Source: Spirosoma lacussanchae (GTDB taxonomy: Bacteria; Bacteroidota; Bacteroidia; Cytophagales; Spirosomataceae). From it: 64,000 nt of DNA. Every line of letters starts with the position of its first letter. The first letter of the stretch is position 1. The stretch spans positions 1,289,639-1,353,638 of the forward strand of contig NZ_SWJG01000001.1 in the NCBI RefSeq assembly GCF_005870035.1, written 5' to 3'. Of the stretch, positions 8,326 to 17,598 are shown one piece after another. The notes below the pieces were generated by a model. It did not search any database. It was not told the origin of the DNA and saw nothing but the letters and a program-made list of their open reading frames with translations. The position numbers were made by a program, and so were the translations under genes.

Positions 8326-9378
8326 CTAGCTGGCATACAGTTGCTGGCGATAGGCGCCCGGAGTCTGACCGGTCCATTTTCGGAACGACCGGAAAAAGAC
8401 GCTCGGCTCCGCAAATCCCAGCAGGTAGGCAATGTCGGTGGTGCTGAAGTGCGGTTCGCGCAGGTGCTTTATCGCCATATCCCGGCGCACCTGGTCCAGA
8501 ATCTGCTGATAGCTGGTCTGTTCGCTTTTCAGATGCAGCTGTAACGTCCGGATGCCCATGGCGAGCCGGTCGGCAACGGCTGCCAGCGTCGGCTCTTCCC
8601 CTTTCATCAATACCAGAATCTCGGTCCGGACCCGCTCGGTCAGGGCCGGGGTTTTCAGGCGTTTCATTGATTCGTTGGCCTGTTGTTCAAAGAGGGTAAA
8701 CAGCCCCGGGCTGGCGTTGAGGATGGGCGTGTCGAGCAGGGCGCGGTCGAGGACGAGGGCCGATTCGGGCGCGTCGAACCGGAGCCGGGCCGGGCCGAAA
8801 ACCCGTTCGTGCTGGCTGGTATCGATGGGGCGCGGGTAGGCAAACCAGACCTCCCTGGCTACGAGCGCCTGCCCCGTCAGCGCCCGCATGGCCGCCAAAT
8901 AGACCGACAGTTCCGACTCGACGGCGTAGGCCGGAAAAACAATGTCGGGGCTGGTCAGCCGCAGCGACAGCACATAGGCCGAACCCTCGTGCCGACCGCT
9001 GGTGCGGATGCCTTCACAGACGATATCCTGATACTGAATAAGCTTCTGAAAGGCCTGACCCAGGTTGGGGCAGTGCATCATCACATAGGCCAGTACCCCA
9101 AACGACAACGGGTTCACCAGCTCACCGATCGAGAGCGCAATAGACGGATCGCCGGAGCGGCTTACGATTTCCTGCCAGAGGTGCTGCATGGTCCGGATCG
9201 GCAGTCGCTCGTCGGGGTTGCGGAGCCGGGCCGGGTCGATGCCTACCGCCCGGGCCAACTCCCCGGGATCGAGTCCGCGTTGCCGAACCGCAAACAGAAC
9301 CAGGTTGACCGACGCCACCGACAGCATATGATCGGCAGCCGGCGCTGAGCGAATAGCAGACGAAGTATTAGTAGCCAT
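8326..9378 (-). CDS. AraC-family transcriptional regulator with N-terminal ligand domain
   Basis: A 350-residue regulator. Residues about 30-215 match the arabinose-binding-like domain found in OruR/ArgR-type AraC regulators (PLSFGVLAYVMMHCPNLGQAFQKLIQYQDIV, written here in short as PLSFGVLAYVMMHCP). The C-terminal part (about 250-345) is a double helix-turn-helix with FSTTDIAYLLGFAEPSVFFR and the closing GQTPGAYRQ. This architecture is common in Proteobacteria and less so in Bacteroidota. The ATG (9376-9378) overlaps by one base the stop of the upstream BtuF-like gene (TGATG), so the two are translationally coupled. The ligand is unknown. Confidence 0.9.
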   Translation of the reverse strand: MATNTSSAIRSAPAADHMLSVASVNLVLFAVRQRGLDPGELARAVGIDPARLRNPDERLPIRTMQHLWQEIVSRSGDPSIALSIGELVNPLSFGVLAYVMMHCPNLGQAFQKLIQYQDIVCEGIRTSGRHEGSAYVLSLRLTSPDIVFPAYAVESELSVYLAAMRALTGQALVAREVWFAYPRPIDTSQHERVFGPARLRFDAPESALVLDRALLDTPILNASPGLFTLFEQQANESMKRLKTPALTERVRTEILVLMKGEEPTLAAVADRLAMGIRTLQLHLKSEQTSYQQILDQVRRDMAIKHLREPHFSTTDIAYLLGFAEPSVFFRSFRKWTGQTPGAYRQQLYAS

Positions 9379-10127
9379 CAGGGGTGGTAGTCTAGTTGGT
9401 TGCGTAAGTTCTTAAGATAGTCACCCGCCTGCAACAGCCGGCTGCCGTACCAGGAAAAAATCTCGCCATCGACAATCGCGACCCGGGCGTCCGGACAGAG
9501 AGCCTGGAACTCGGCCCGGTGTTTGTCGCCGAAGGGGTACGGCTCCGACGACAGGAAAATCAGATCGGGGCGGGCCGCCCGCAGCGCGTCGGGTTCTAGC
9601 TCGGGATAACGGGTCTGGCTGGCAAAGGCATTTCGGAAGCCCGCTGCGGTGAGCATGGCGTCGATGAAGGTGCCGCCTGCCGCCACCATATACGGCTTGC
9701 GCCAGATCAAGTAAGCAACCGACGGCGAAGCCGAATCGGATGGAAAAGCGGGCAGGCTGTTCGTGATCCGGGTAATGATGGATTCGGCCTGCCGGCTTCT
9801 GCCGACGAGCGTTCCTACCTCGCGGATCATCGACAACGCTTCAGGAATCGTAGCCATGTCAGTCACGTGAACGCGGTACCGTTGCTGTAGCTCTTCGATC
9901 TCGTCTCGGGTGTTCTCTTCCTTATTTGCCAGGATCAGGTCGGGCCGAAGGTCGTGAATACGGTCCAGATTCAGCGTCTTGGTACCACCCACTATGGGCT
10001 TGTTGCGTACCCGGTCGGCCGGGTGGATGCAGAATTTAGTGACACCCACAATTGCATCGTCCAGCCCCAGGTCGAACAGCAGTTCGGTTTGCGACGGGAC
10101 AACGGAAATAAGGCGTTTGGGACTCAT
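9378..10127 (-). CDS. Cytosolic BtuF-like helical-backbone substrate-binding protein
   Basis: A 249-residue protein of the BtuF/FepB periplasmic-binding fold with two lobes linked by a rigid helix. Seen: RLISVVPSQTELLFDLGLDDAIVG at the N terminus, LRPDLILANKEENTRDEIEEL, then LIWRKPYMVAAGGTFIDAML and ARPDLIFLSSEPYPF. There is no signal peptide or lipobox; the protein starts directly with the first beta strand, so it is predicted to be cytosolic and not an ABC transporter receptor. No permease or ATPase gene is nearby. It is coupled by a 1-nt overlap to the AraC regulator, which suggests a ligand-sensing role. This is inference. Confidence 0.88.
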   Translation of the reverse strand: MSPKRLISVVPSQTELLFDLGLDDAIVGVTKFCIHPADRVRNKPIVGGTKTLNLDRIHDLRPDLILANKEENTRDEIEELQQRYRVHVTDMATIPEALSMIREVGTLVGRSRQAESIITRITNSLPAFPSDSASPSVAYLIWRKPYMVAAGGTFIDAMLTAAGFRNAFASQTRYPELEPDALRAARPDLIFLSSEPYPFGDKHRAEFQALCPDARVAIVDGEIFSWYGSRLLQAGDYLKNLRNQLDYHP

Positions 10128-10247
10128 AGGATGGTATTCAGCGGCACAATTTGGGCATTCGTCTCCTCATTAACGTCTTTTAACAAAATACAATCCGCCA
10201 AACGGGATATTTATGCAACATTCAACCGCCGAATCGCTCTTTACGCC

Positions 10248-11132
10248 ATGAAACAAAATCTATTCTCTGCGCTCTTACCTACGTTACTGGCAACCTCGGT
10301 TGCGTTGGCCCAGACGCCACCCACTGCAGGTAAAATCACCTACGAAGGCATGCGCCGGGTCGACCTCTCGCAGGTACGGATGGTAATCAACGGTCAGGAA
10401 GTACGGCCCGGAAGTCCCGGCGCTCCCGATGCGCCCGAAGGCATGCCGGAGGTGATCTCGTTTACCCAGAAGCTGGTTTTTTCGGGCACCATGGCCAAGG
10501 AGGAACGCGACCGGCCGCAGAACATGATGATCAGCCGAACCATAGGCGGTGGACCCGGCGGGGGCGGTGGTGTTCCCCGCGAAACCCGCATGACGCCCCC
10601 GTTTGAACAGACGACCTTCCTGGATCTGGCCAATCGCCAGCGTATCGACGTCATGACGATCACCAACGATTCGGTGAAGACCACCTACCGCACGGAGCGG
10701 CCCATGCCCAAACCCGAGAACTGGCAACCCTCCGACAAAACCCGAAAGATTGCCGGATACCTCTGCCACAAAGCCACTGCCACCGCCCGTGTGGCCCGCC
10801 CCACTATGGGTGGTCGGCCCGGCGATGCGTCGGCCACCGCACCGGCCCCCGGTGAAGCCGAAACCTATACCGTCTGGTACACGACCGAGCTGCCGTTTAC
10901 CTACTCGCCCGTAGCCGCGCTGACGCCGGAGCGGGGCGTGGTGCTCCAGATCGAATCGGACAACGAATCGTTCAAAGCCACGAGCGTATCGGCCGAAGCG
11001 GTTGCCGACAGCGCCGTACAGCCCCCCGCCAATGCCAAAGCCGTTTCGTCGGACGAGATGAACGAGCTACGCCGGAAATCGATGGCTACGTTCCGGCAAC
11101 GGATGATGAACGGTATGCCCCCCCGTAACTGA
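10248..11132 (+). CDS. GLPGLI family secreted protein
   Basis: A 294-residue protein starting at ATG 10248, with a signal peptide ending near ALAQT (residue 23). GLPGLI features visible are the opening GKITYEGMRRVDL, the central RKIAGYLCHKATA with its conserved Cys, and TVWYTTELPFTYSPV. A low-complexity Gly/Pro stretch (GGGPGGGGGVPRET) interrupts the middle. The GLPGLI family has no assigned biochemical role, but its genes characteristically sit directly before an outer membrane barrel gene of the type that follows 59 bp downstream. The two are very likely one operon. The longer frame from 9954 is antisense to the previous gene and rejected. Confidence 0.9.
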   Translation: MKQNLFSALLPTLLATSVALAQTPPTAGKITYEGMRRVDLSQVRMVINGQEVRPGSPGAPDAPEGMPEVISFTQKLVFSGTMAKEERDRPQNMMISRTIGGGPGGGGGVPRETRMTPPFEQTTFLDLANRQRIDVMTITNDSVKTTYRTERPMPKPENWQPSDKTRKIAGYLCHKATATARVARPTMGGRPGDASATAPAPGEAETYTVWYTTELPFTYSPVAALTPERGVVLQIESDNESFKATSVSAEAVADSAVQPPANAKAVSSDEMNELRRKSMATFRQRMMNGMPPRN

Positions 11133-11191
11133 AAAAGCGCTCAAACACGCTCGGTCAGTGGTGGCAGACCGGCCCGTTCCTCAAACAACTT

Positions 11192-14152
11192 ATGAAACGA
11201 CTTCTTCTGGTCATTTTTTTGGTATGTCCTGTCTTTATGAAAGCTGCGCTGGCTCAGTCGGGCAGCATCCGGGGGGCGGTTGTGGACTCGCTGACCCGCA
11301 AACCGTTGCTCGAAGCGTCGGTATCGCTGCTGTCGGCGCGGGATTCGTCGCTCGTTACGTTCGGGATTACCGATGGCGAGGGGCAGTTTGCATTCCCGAA
11401 AGTGGCTGCGGGGGCGTATCGGGTGCTGGTTACCTACGTAGGCTACCGGGGTAAGGCCCGGCCCGTAACGGTCTCGTCGGCCACGCTTAATCCAGATGCG
11501 GGTACTATCGATCTGGTGGCTACCTCGCAGACCCTGGGCGAAATTCAGGTGCAGGGCGAAAAAGCGCCCATTGCCGTCAAAGGAGACACGCTCGAGTTCA
11601 ACGCCGATTCGTTCAAGACCCGTCCCAATGCTCAGGTAGAGGATTTGCTTAAGAAGCTGCCGGGCGTTGAGGTCAGTCGCGACGGTACCGTAAAGGCGCA
11701 GGGGCAGGAGGTCCGGAAAGTGCTGGTCGATGGGAAGCCCTTCTTCGGTAACGATCCGAAAATGGCCACCCGTAACCTGCCCGCCGACATCATCGACAAG
11801 GTGCAACTCTACGACCAGCAGTCAGAGCAGTCGCAGTTTTCGGGGGTCGACGATGGCGACCGGGAAAAGACGATCAACATCACCACCAAGAAAGATAAAC
11901 GGAAAGGATCGTTCGGGCAGCAGTCGGTAGCGGCCGGGCCGCAGCCGGGCGAGGACGTTCGGTATTCAGCGCGGGCCAGCCTGAACCGGTTCAACAATGG
12001 CCGACAAATCTCGGTGCTGGGCATGGCCAATAACCTCAACCAGCAGGGGTTCACGGCGCAGGACCTGGGCCTGGGCAGTAATTTTGGCGGGGCCGGTCAG
12101 GGTATGGGCGGTGGCGGAGGCAGCAACCTGGTTCGGGTTGGCGGGGGAGGAACCTTCGCCGGCGTGGGTAATGGGGGACAGGTCGGTAACAATGCCATTA
12201 CCCAGTCGTGGGCCGGTGGGCTGAACTACCGCGACACCTGGGGCAAAAAAATCGATGTGGCAGGCAGTTATAACGCCAGCCAGACCAACACCCTGACCGA
12301 TCAGCGCAGCCGACGCGAGAACGTACTGCCCAACGGCCTGTCGGGTACCGGCCGGGCCGACTCGGCTTTTGTGACCAATCGCGACAATGGCTCCGACAAT
12401 ACCAACACCAACCACCGGGTCAACCTCCGGCTCGACTACCGTCTTGATTCGCTGACTACGATCCGGGTTATTCCGAACCTGTCGTGGCTGAGTTCAGGCT
12501 TCCAGACCCGGAGCAGCTCGCAGACCCTCGACGGGCAGGGCCGCCCGGTCAACACCAGCAATACCAACTACAGCTCGACCGGAACCGGTTTTACCGCTAA
12601 CAACTCGGTACTGCTGCTGCGTAAGTTTCGCAAACGCGGGCGAACCATTTCCCTGAACTGGAACATGGCGATGAACAACGTCGACAACGAAGGGTTTAAC
12701 AGATCGCTCAACACCTTTGCCCGGCCCAACACCCCCATTTCGACAACCGCCAGTGGACCAGTTAGCCAGACGGCTCCTTTCGAACAGGTCATCAACCAGC
12801 GCAACGATCAGGAAACCCAGTCGGTAACCAACAGCATCAACCTCAGCTATACCGAGCCGCTGTCGTTGCGACAGACCATCGAGTTCCACTACGCCCTGTC
12901 GAACAACAACAACACCTCGAACCGGTTCGTCAATAATTTCAACGAAGCTACCGGCCAGTACGACCTGCCCAACGCCCAGCTCAGCAACCGATTTCTGAAC
13001 ACGTTCATGACCAACCGGGCCGGTATGACCTGGCAAACCAACCGGCTCAAATATACCTACGCCCTTGGTTTCGATGCCCAGCAGGCCATGCTGAACTCGG
13101 ACAACCTTACCCCCGATACTACTGACATTACCCCCGGCGCCACCTTCAGCCGGACGTTTACGAATCTGCTGCCTAATGCCCTGTTTACCTATAACTTCGG
13201 GAAAAACCGCCGGCTGCGAGTCAACTACCGCACCCGCATCAACGCGCCCAGCGTGAGCCAGTTACAACCCGTACCGGACAATATCAATCCGCTCAATATC
13301 CGGCTCGGCAACGCGGCCCTGCAACCCGAATATACCCATACGCTGTCGCTTAATTTCAACCGGTTTCAGCCAACTACCTTTCGCAATCTGTTCGCGTTCG
13401 TGAACCTGAGCCGGACCGATAACAAGATCGTAAACGCCACCCGTTTCAACGAAACCGGCGCGCAGGTGACGCAGCCCGTTAATACCGATGGCTACTATAC
13501 AGCCAACGGGTCGCTGGTGCTGGGGCAGCCCGTTAAGCTGGGTCAGCAAAAGGCCAATCTGAACCTGACCACCAACCTGACCTACAACCGGGGTACCAGT
13601 TTCGTAAACGACCGGGCCAACCTGGCCAACAACTGGCTCGTGGGGCAGGGGCTGAACATCAGCTCGAACTTCACCGAAAAGCTGGACTTGAACCTCGGCG
13701 GCACCATCAATTTTCAGTCGGCGCGGTACTCGCTCCAGCCGCAGCAGAACACGACTTTCCTGAACCAGACCGTCACCATCGATGCGTTCTACCAGCTGCC
13801 GGGCGGCTTCACGGTATCGACCGATGTGTACTACAACCACTACGGCGGCTCGTCGGGTGCTTTCAACCAGTCGTTTACCCTCTGGAACGCCACGCTGGCC
13901 AAACAGCTGTTCAAGCAAAAGCAGGGCGAGATTCGTTTTCAGGCCTTTGATCTGCTGAACCAGAACCGCAGCATCGTCAGGAACGTGACTGATACGTATA
14001 CCGAAGAGGTGCAGAGCCGGGTCCTGAACCGCTATTTTCTGGTCAGTTTTGTTTACAACCTGCGTAATTTTTCGGGCAATGCGCCCGGCATGAGTCCGTT
14101 CAATCGGCAGGGGCCCGGAACCGGTCCGCGGGGCTTTCGCCGGAACGGGTGA
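11192..14152 (+). CDS. Outer membrane beta-barrel (OMP_b-brl_3 type) with carboxypeptidase-like domain
   Basis: A 986-residue TonB-receptor-like protein. Order: signal peptide (about 1-21, ending ALAQ), carboxypeptidase regulatory-like beta-sandwich (SIRGAVVDSLTRKPLLEASV, about 24-110), plug region with KKLPGVEVSRDGTVKAQGQ and VLVDGKPFFGNDPKMATRNL (about 155-200), then a barrel rich in NN, RT and aromatic residues. A Gly-rich insertion sits at about residues 296-335 (AGQGMGGGGGSN). The protein ends GPRGFRRNG, without the usual terminal aromatic residue. With the GLPGLI protein before it and a small secreted protein after it, it probably forms an envelope transport or assembly cluster with an unknown substrate. 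Confidence 0.9.
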   Translation: MKRLLLVIFLVCPVFMKAALAQSGSIRGAVVDSLTRKPLLEASVSLLSARDSSLVTFGITDGEGQFAFPKVAAGAYRVLVTYVGYRGKARPVTVSSATLNPDAGTIDLVATSQTLGEIQVQGEKAPIAVKGDTLEFNADSFKTRPNAQVEDLLKKLPGVEVSRDGTVKAQGQEVRKVLVDGKPFFGNDPKMATRNLPADIIDKVQLYDQQSEQSQFSGVDDGDREKTINITTKKDKRKGSFGQQSVAAGPQPGEDVRYSARASLNRFNNGRQISVLGMANNLNQQGFTAQDLGLGSNFGGAGQGMGGGGGSNLVRVGGGGTFAGVGNGGQVGNNAITQSWAGGLNYRDTWGKKIDVAGSYNASQTNTLTDQRSRRENVLPNGLSGTGRADSAFVTNRDNGSDNTNTNHRVNLRLDYRLDSLTTIRVIPNLSWLSSGFQTRSSSQTLDGQGRPVNTSNTNYSSTGTGFTANNSVLLLRKFRKRGRTISLNWNMAMNNVDNEGFNRSLNTFARPNTPISTTASGPVSQTAPFEQVINQRNDQETQSVTNSINLSYTEPLSLRQTIEFHYALSNNNNTSNRFVNNFNEATGQYDLPNAQLSNRFLNTFMTNRAGMTWQTNRLKYTYALGFDAQQAMLNSDNLTPDTTDITPGATFSRTFTNLLPNALFTYNFGKNRRLRVNYRTRINAPSVSQLQPVPDNINPLNIRLGNAALQPEYTHTLSLNFNRFQPTTFRNLFAFVNLSRTDNKIVNATRFNETGAQVTQPVNTDGYYTANGSLVLGQPVKLGQQKANLNLTTNLTYNRGTSFVNDRANLANNWLVGQGLNISSNFTEKLDLNLGGTINFQSARYSLQPQQNTTFLNQTVTIDAFYQLPGGFTVSTDVYYNHYGGSSGAFNQSFTLWNATLAKQLFKQKQGEIRFQAFDLLNQNRSIVRNVTDTYTEEVQSRVLNRYFLVSFVYNLRNFSGNAPGMSPFNRQGPGTGPRGFRRNG

Positions 14153-14197
14153 GTAAGTCAACGGCCCGATCGGCTTGTAAGAGAAACACACGCTACT

Positions 14198-14806
14198 ATG
14201 AAAACGACTCTGCTGACAGTAGGGCTGGTATCGGCTGGCTTCGGGGCGCTGGCCCAGTCAACCGATGTGCCACCGGCCGACATCCAGATCAGGACCGCTG
14301 TGCTGGCCGCTCCGGCCGATAAACAGGCCGGGGCTACCGTATACGGCTACTCGGCTAAAAACGAGTTCATGGTATTACGAAAAGGTACCAACGAACTGAT
14401 CTGCCTGGCCGACGACCCGGCTCAGAAAGGGCTCAGCGTGTCGTGCTACCACCGCGATCTGGAACCGTTTATGAAGCGGGGCCGGGAGCTGAAGCAACAG
14501 GGTAAGAAACCGAACGAGATACTGGAGATTCGGGAGCAGGAGGTGAAAGCCAAAAAATGGGCCATGCCAAAAAATCCCTCCTCGCTGTTTGTGTATACAG
14601 CCAAGCCCGACAACTACGACCCGACCACCGGCACTGTAAAGGATGGCTACCTGCGCTCTGTGGTGTACATTCCGTACGCAACGGTCGAGAGTACGGGGCT
14701 GCCGCTCAAACCCGAAGCCCCCGGTATGCCCTGGATCATGGACCCCGGCACCCACCGCGCCCATATTATGATCAACCCGCCGGTATCGACCACCAGCGGC
14801 AAATGA
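14198..14806 (+). CDS. Secreted protein of unknown function
   Basis: A 202-residue protein with a signal peptide (MKTTLLTVGL to ALAQS). The mature region contains KNEFMVLRKGTNELICLADDP, SCYHRDLEPFMKRGREL and, near the C terminus, YIPYATVESTGLPLK, WIMDPGTHRAHIMINP. Histidines and Cys are scattered, but I recognise no catalytic signature. It starts 45 bp after the barrel gene and is followed by a strong hairpin (14824-14857), so it is probably the last gene of the GLPGLI operon. Confidence 0.75.
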   Translation: MKTTLLTVGLVSAGFGALAQSTDVPPADIQIRTAVLAAPADKQAGATVYGYSAKNEFMVLRKGTNELICLADDPAQKGLSVSCYHRDLEPFMKRGRELKQQGKKPNEILEIREQEVKAKKWAMPKNPSSLFVYTAKPDNYDPTTGTVKDGYLRSVVYIPYATVESTGLPLKPEAPGMPWIMDPGTHRAHIMINPPVSTTSGK

Positions 14807-14823
14807 ACCAGCCTCCACCAACA

Positions 14824-14857
14824 GCAAGCCCGACCAGATTAGTCTGGTCGGGCTTGC
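14824..14857 (+). terminator. Strong 15-bp hairpin at operon end
   Basis: GCAAGCCCGACCAGA (14824-14838) pairs perfectly with TCTGGTCGGGCTTGC (14843-14857) around TTAG. There is no T tract, so it may be a Rho-type or bidirectional end. It separates the 14198 gene from the convergent 14934 gene. Confidence 0.65.
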
Positions 14858-14933
14858 GTGTGTAAAGGGTAAGATGACGTAGAGAGCGATGAACGGAGGC
14901 CGGATAAAGCCCGGCGTCGCGGCACCGTAGTAG

Positions 14934-16553
14934 CTAGTTCTTGCAGGCCTGGGTGTATGACTTCAGCACGTACTCGAGCAGGTGTTCGGAGTCCTGGGTG
15001 CCGGAGTTGAAATCGACGCTGTAGCCGCCTTCGTAGTAAACGGTAGCGGTATAGCTCGTATTCGGTTTGAGACCCGTCAGAATCCCTTTGCCGTTCTCGA
15101 AGGTAGCAACCGCAACGGGGGTTTTGCCGGTTTCGCCGTAGTAAACGCTGACGGTGGGGTATACCTCGAAATTTTTCCCGTTTTCACAGACCGCCCGCAC
15201 GGTAAAGGCCGCTTTCAGCTGGCCGGTTGGAATCGTAACGTCTACGCCGATATCACCACACGGATTGGTGCTGCGGGTCGAGCCGAGTAGCGTATTGTCG
15301 AGCGGATCGTACAGAGCCAGTTCGTAATTACCAGCGGGCACGGTAAAGGAAATACGGCCATCGGTGCTGCTCTGCGAAGCGACCACCTGCCGGGTGCCGC
15401 CGAAGCCCTGATCGTACCTGAAAAGCGAATATACGTAGGCGGTGCCCGTGGGCAGGTTACGAACCGTGTAGGTGATCGAGCAGGTTTCGGCCGCGCGCTG
15501 GGTGGTTATGCTGTAGTACGACAGGTGAGTGATTGGAACGTCGACAGCCAGTCCGTTGGTTGCCTGCCGAACGGCTACCTCCCGCTCAAACGTCCAGGCG
15601 CCGGTCAGTTCGTTATAGCTGTAGACCTCAAGCCGGTCATTGACGCTGATGGGCCGACCCGTTGCCGGATTGAACGTAGTCGTCGGCACACTCATCTGAA
15701 TCGTAACCGGCTGGCTGAAGGTCGATACGATCTGCCCGGCCGGATTCTTCATTTCGATGGCCACAAACCCGATTGGATTGAAAAGGCCTTTGGCGTCGGT
15801 TTTACCCTGAGCGCTTTTGGCCACCGGTGCCGTTAGGCCACCCGGAAAAGCCTGCAGCGCTTCCGGACTTTGCCCGTTGAAAGCCACAACTGAAGTAGTT
15901 ACATTGCCCGTGACCGGAGCACCTTTGCTGTCTTTCAGGGCCGTGCTGGCCGGGATGGACAGGCTCAGCTGGGTAGCCGCGATCGAGCCGCTCGCTGGCG
16001 TCGTGATCTCCACCACCCGGGGCGACGTCACCACGCCCGATGCCGACGTCGGGGTCGATAGCGCTTTCGAGGCTGCACCCGTCGGGGGCGCGTCGAACTT
16101 GACCAGCCGGATCGTAAACGGATCATTGAGGGCTCTGGTCAGGGTCAGGTTCATGCTGGAAGCGGTATACCCATCGGCGTCCACGACAATGCGCAGTTCG
16201 GCTGGGGTGGCGCGGGTTGGCTCAGCTCCGGTCAGGCCGATGAAGATATCACCTTTGGGGGCTCGGTAAGTACTAATGGCTTTACCGTCGAAGGTAATGG
16301 CCCGACCGGCGTCTTTCCCTACGATGTACACCTGGATGGGAATCTGCAGCGGTAAGCCGGTTCTGGCGTCAACAACCAGCCCCTGTATCTGGGTTTTTGC
16401 CGGTTGGTAGTTCAGTTTGAATACCACATCCCTGAGCGGATCGATATTCTGAATGTCTTTGAGGTTCTGACAACCCACGGCCAGGCCGATGGTGGTAGAC
16501 AGCGCCACTGCCTTGAGCAGAGAGTACGACGATAACGAACGAAGGTTTTTCAT
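14934..16553 (-). CDS. Large lipoprotein of unknown function
   Basis: A 539-residue protein with a lipobox LAVGCQN (Cys28). After it come Ig-like/carboxypeptidase-regulatory beta-sandwich segments: IQGLVVDARTGLPLQIPIQV (about 55-75) and, towards the C terminus, PAGNYELALYDPLDN and GILTGLKPNTSYTATVYYEGG, which read as fibronectin-type or transthyretin-like folds. A Ser/Thr/Ala-rich stretch (about 155-200) looks like a linker. I infer a multi-domain adhesive or structural outer membrane lipoprotein. It lies 33 bp downstream of the beta-barrel gene at 16587 on the same strand, probably in one operon. Confidence 0.75.
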   Translation of the reverse strand: MKNLRSLSSYSLLKAVALSTTIGLAVGCQNLKDIQNIDPLRDVVFKLNYQPAKTQIQGLVVDARTGLPLQIPIQVYIVGKDAGRAITFDGKAISTYRAPKGDIFIGLTGAEPTRATPAELRIVVDADGYTASSMNLTLTRALNDPFTIRLVKFDAPPTGAASKALSTPTSASGVVTSPRVVEITTPASGSIAATQLSLSIPASTALKDSKGAPVTGNVTTSVVAFNGQSPEALQAFPGGLTAPVAKSAQGKTDAKGLFNPIGFVAIEMKNPAGQIVSTFSQPVTIQMSVPTTTFNPATGRPISVNDRLEVYSYNELTGAWTFEREVAVRQATNGLAVDVPITHLSYYSITTQRAAETCSITYTVRNLPTGTAYVYSLFRYDQGFGGTRQVVASQSSTDGRISFTVPAGNYELALYDPLDNTLLGSTRSTNPCGDIGVDVTIPTGQLKAAFTVRAVCENGKNFEVYPTVSVYYGETGKTPVAVATFENGKGILTGLKPNTSYTATVYYEGGYSVDFNSGTQDSEHLLEYVLKSYTQACKN

Positions 16554-16586
16554 AAAAGGACTATACAGTTTGAAGGCTGGTATGGA

Positions 16587-17297
16587 TTACAGTTTGTAGG
16601 CCAAGCCAATCGTGACAATCGGGTAATACTTAAGCGGCTTCAGGTTATTTTCAATGACGGCACCCTGGTCCGACGATGGCTCCAGCAGGCCGGTCGTTCT
16701 AAACGTAATTTGTGGAGACTGCTGGTAGAAGAAACCAACGTCAGCCATGAACTTAAGCCGGCTACGGGTGTACGGATTTCCAAAGCCGAGCCCGATATAA
16801 GGCGCAATCTTGTTGAAGTCGGCTCTGCCGTCGAGGGTTCCCACTTCGTCTATAGTGAAGGTGATGTCGTTGAACTTCACGTCTTTGACCGGTTTGCCGA
16901 AGAAGCTGATCTGGTTGAGATTGTAAAAAGCTCCACCCGTCAGCCGAAACCCGGACCGTTTGAACGGATAATAGTCGAGCAGCAGATTGGTGTTGAGAAG
17001 CTTCAGCTTGTAATCGAACCCGATCTGAATGTCGTCGGTATCTTTGCCGCTTGTCAGCGTACCTGAGTAGCTGAATAGGTTGAGCCCAAGCCGGGCCGCC
17101 AGTTGCCGGTTGAGGGAGTACCCAACAGCTACGCCACCGCCCGCCGAACCGGCAGAGAGCATGACGGCGAACCCGGGCCGGTAGGAGGGTAACGGCCGGA
17201 TCGGGGTGTTAACTTGCCGCTGATCGGTAGAAAGGCCAGTCTGGCAGTAGGCCGACAGGGAGGTGGCCAGCAGCAGGATGAGGTAGCTATATCGCAT
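16587..17297 (-). CDS. Outer membrane beta-barrel protein (OmpW/porin-like size)
   Basis: A 236-residue protein with a signal peptide (MRYSYLILLL to AYCQ). The rest alternates hydrophobic and polar residues as in a small 8-10 stranded barrel: GGVAVGYSLNRQLAARLGLNLF, IQIGFDYKLKLLNTNLLLDYYP, GFRLTGGAFYN and the closing strand VTIGLAYKL with a C-terminal hydrophobic residue (individual strands shortened here: VTIGLAYKL, GFRLTGGAFYN). No specific function is assignable. It is the first gene of a probable two-gene operon with the lipoprotein at 14934. A candidate promoter lies at 17320-17327. Confidence 0.8.
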   Translation of the reverse strand: MRYSYLILLLATSLSAYCQTGLSTDQRQVNTPIRPLPSYRPGFAVMLSAGSAGGGVAVGYSLNRQLAARLGLNLFSYSGTLTSGKDTDDIQIGFDYKLKLLNTNLLLDYYPFKRSGFRLTGGAFYNLNQISFFGKPVKDVKFNDITFTIDEVGTLDGRADFNKIAPYIGLGFGNPYTRSRLKFMADVGFFYQQSPQITFRTTGLLEPSSDQGAVIENNLKPLKYYPIVTIGLAYKL

Positions 17298-17319
17298 ATG
17301 CGTTTATTTATTATTTGCG

Positions 17320-17327
17320 CAAATTTG
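17320..17327 (-). promoter_or_regulatory. Possible -7 element for the 17297 gene
   Basis: CAAATTTG, one mismatch to TAnnTTTG on the minus strand, lies 22 nt upstream of the ATG, with a TTTT run about 18 nt further upstream. The surrounding 17298-17535 is AT-rich and contains no gene that I can see. Confidence 0.3.
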
Positions 17328-17535
17328 GTAACAAAATGTTGTTATAAAACAGATTAATGGTATCTATATTTACTAAGTGGTGGTGAATCTAGCAAAGGGT
17401 GTATTTCTTATATAGATCGGATTCTGATTTGAAAATCAATAATTTATGTATTACCTATAGAAATAGTAGTTTAAATGGGTGGCAACCAGGCCATTGCTTA
17501 CGGGCTGGATACCGGCTGGCGTGGGTCTATAAACA

Positions 17536-17569
17536 AACAGGGAGCTGAACGTTGGTCCAGCTCCCTGTT
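17536..17569 (-). terminator. Intrinsic terminator after the M42 peptidase gene
   Basis: AACAGGGAGCTG (17536-17547) pairs with CAGCTCCCTGTT (17558-17569), loop 10 nt. Reading the minus strand, the stem is followed by a T-rich TTGTTTATAG. It lies 30 bp after the stop at 17599. Confidence 0.75.
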
Positions 17570-17598
17570 GCAGGTGCCTTTCGGCCTGCGGGCGTTTT

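Noticed and set aside
9954-10247. 98-residue N-terminal extension of the GLPGLI gene
   Set aside because: It is antisense to the BtuF-like gene; the signal peptide begins at the ATG at 10248.
13262-14191. 309-residue minus-strand frame over the outer membrane barrel gene
   Set aside because: Shadow frame of the barrel gene; composition unlike the neighbours.
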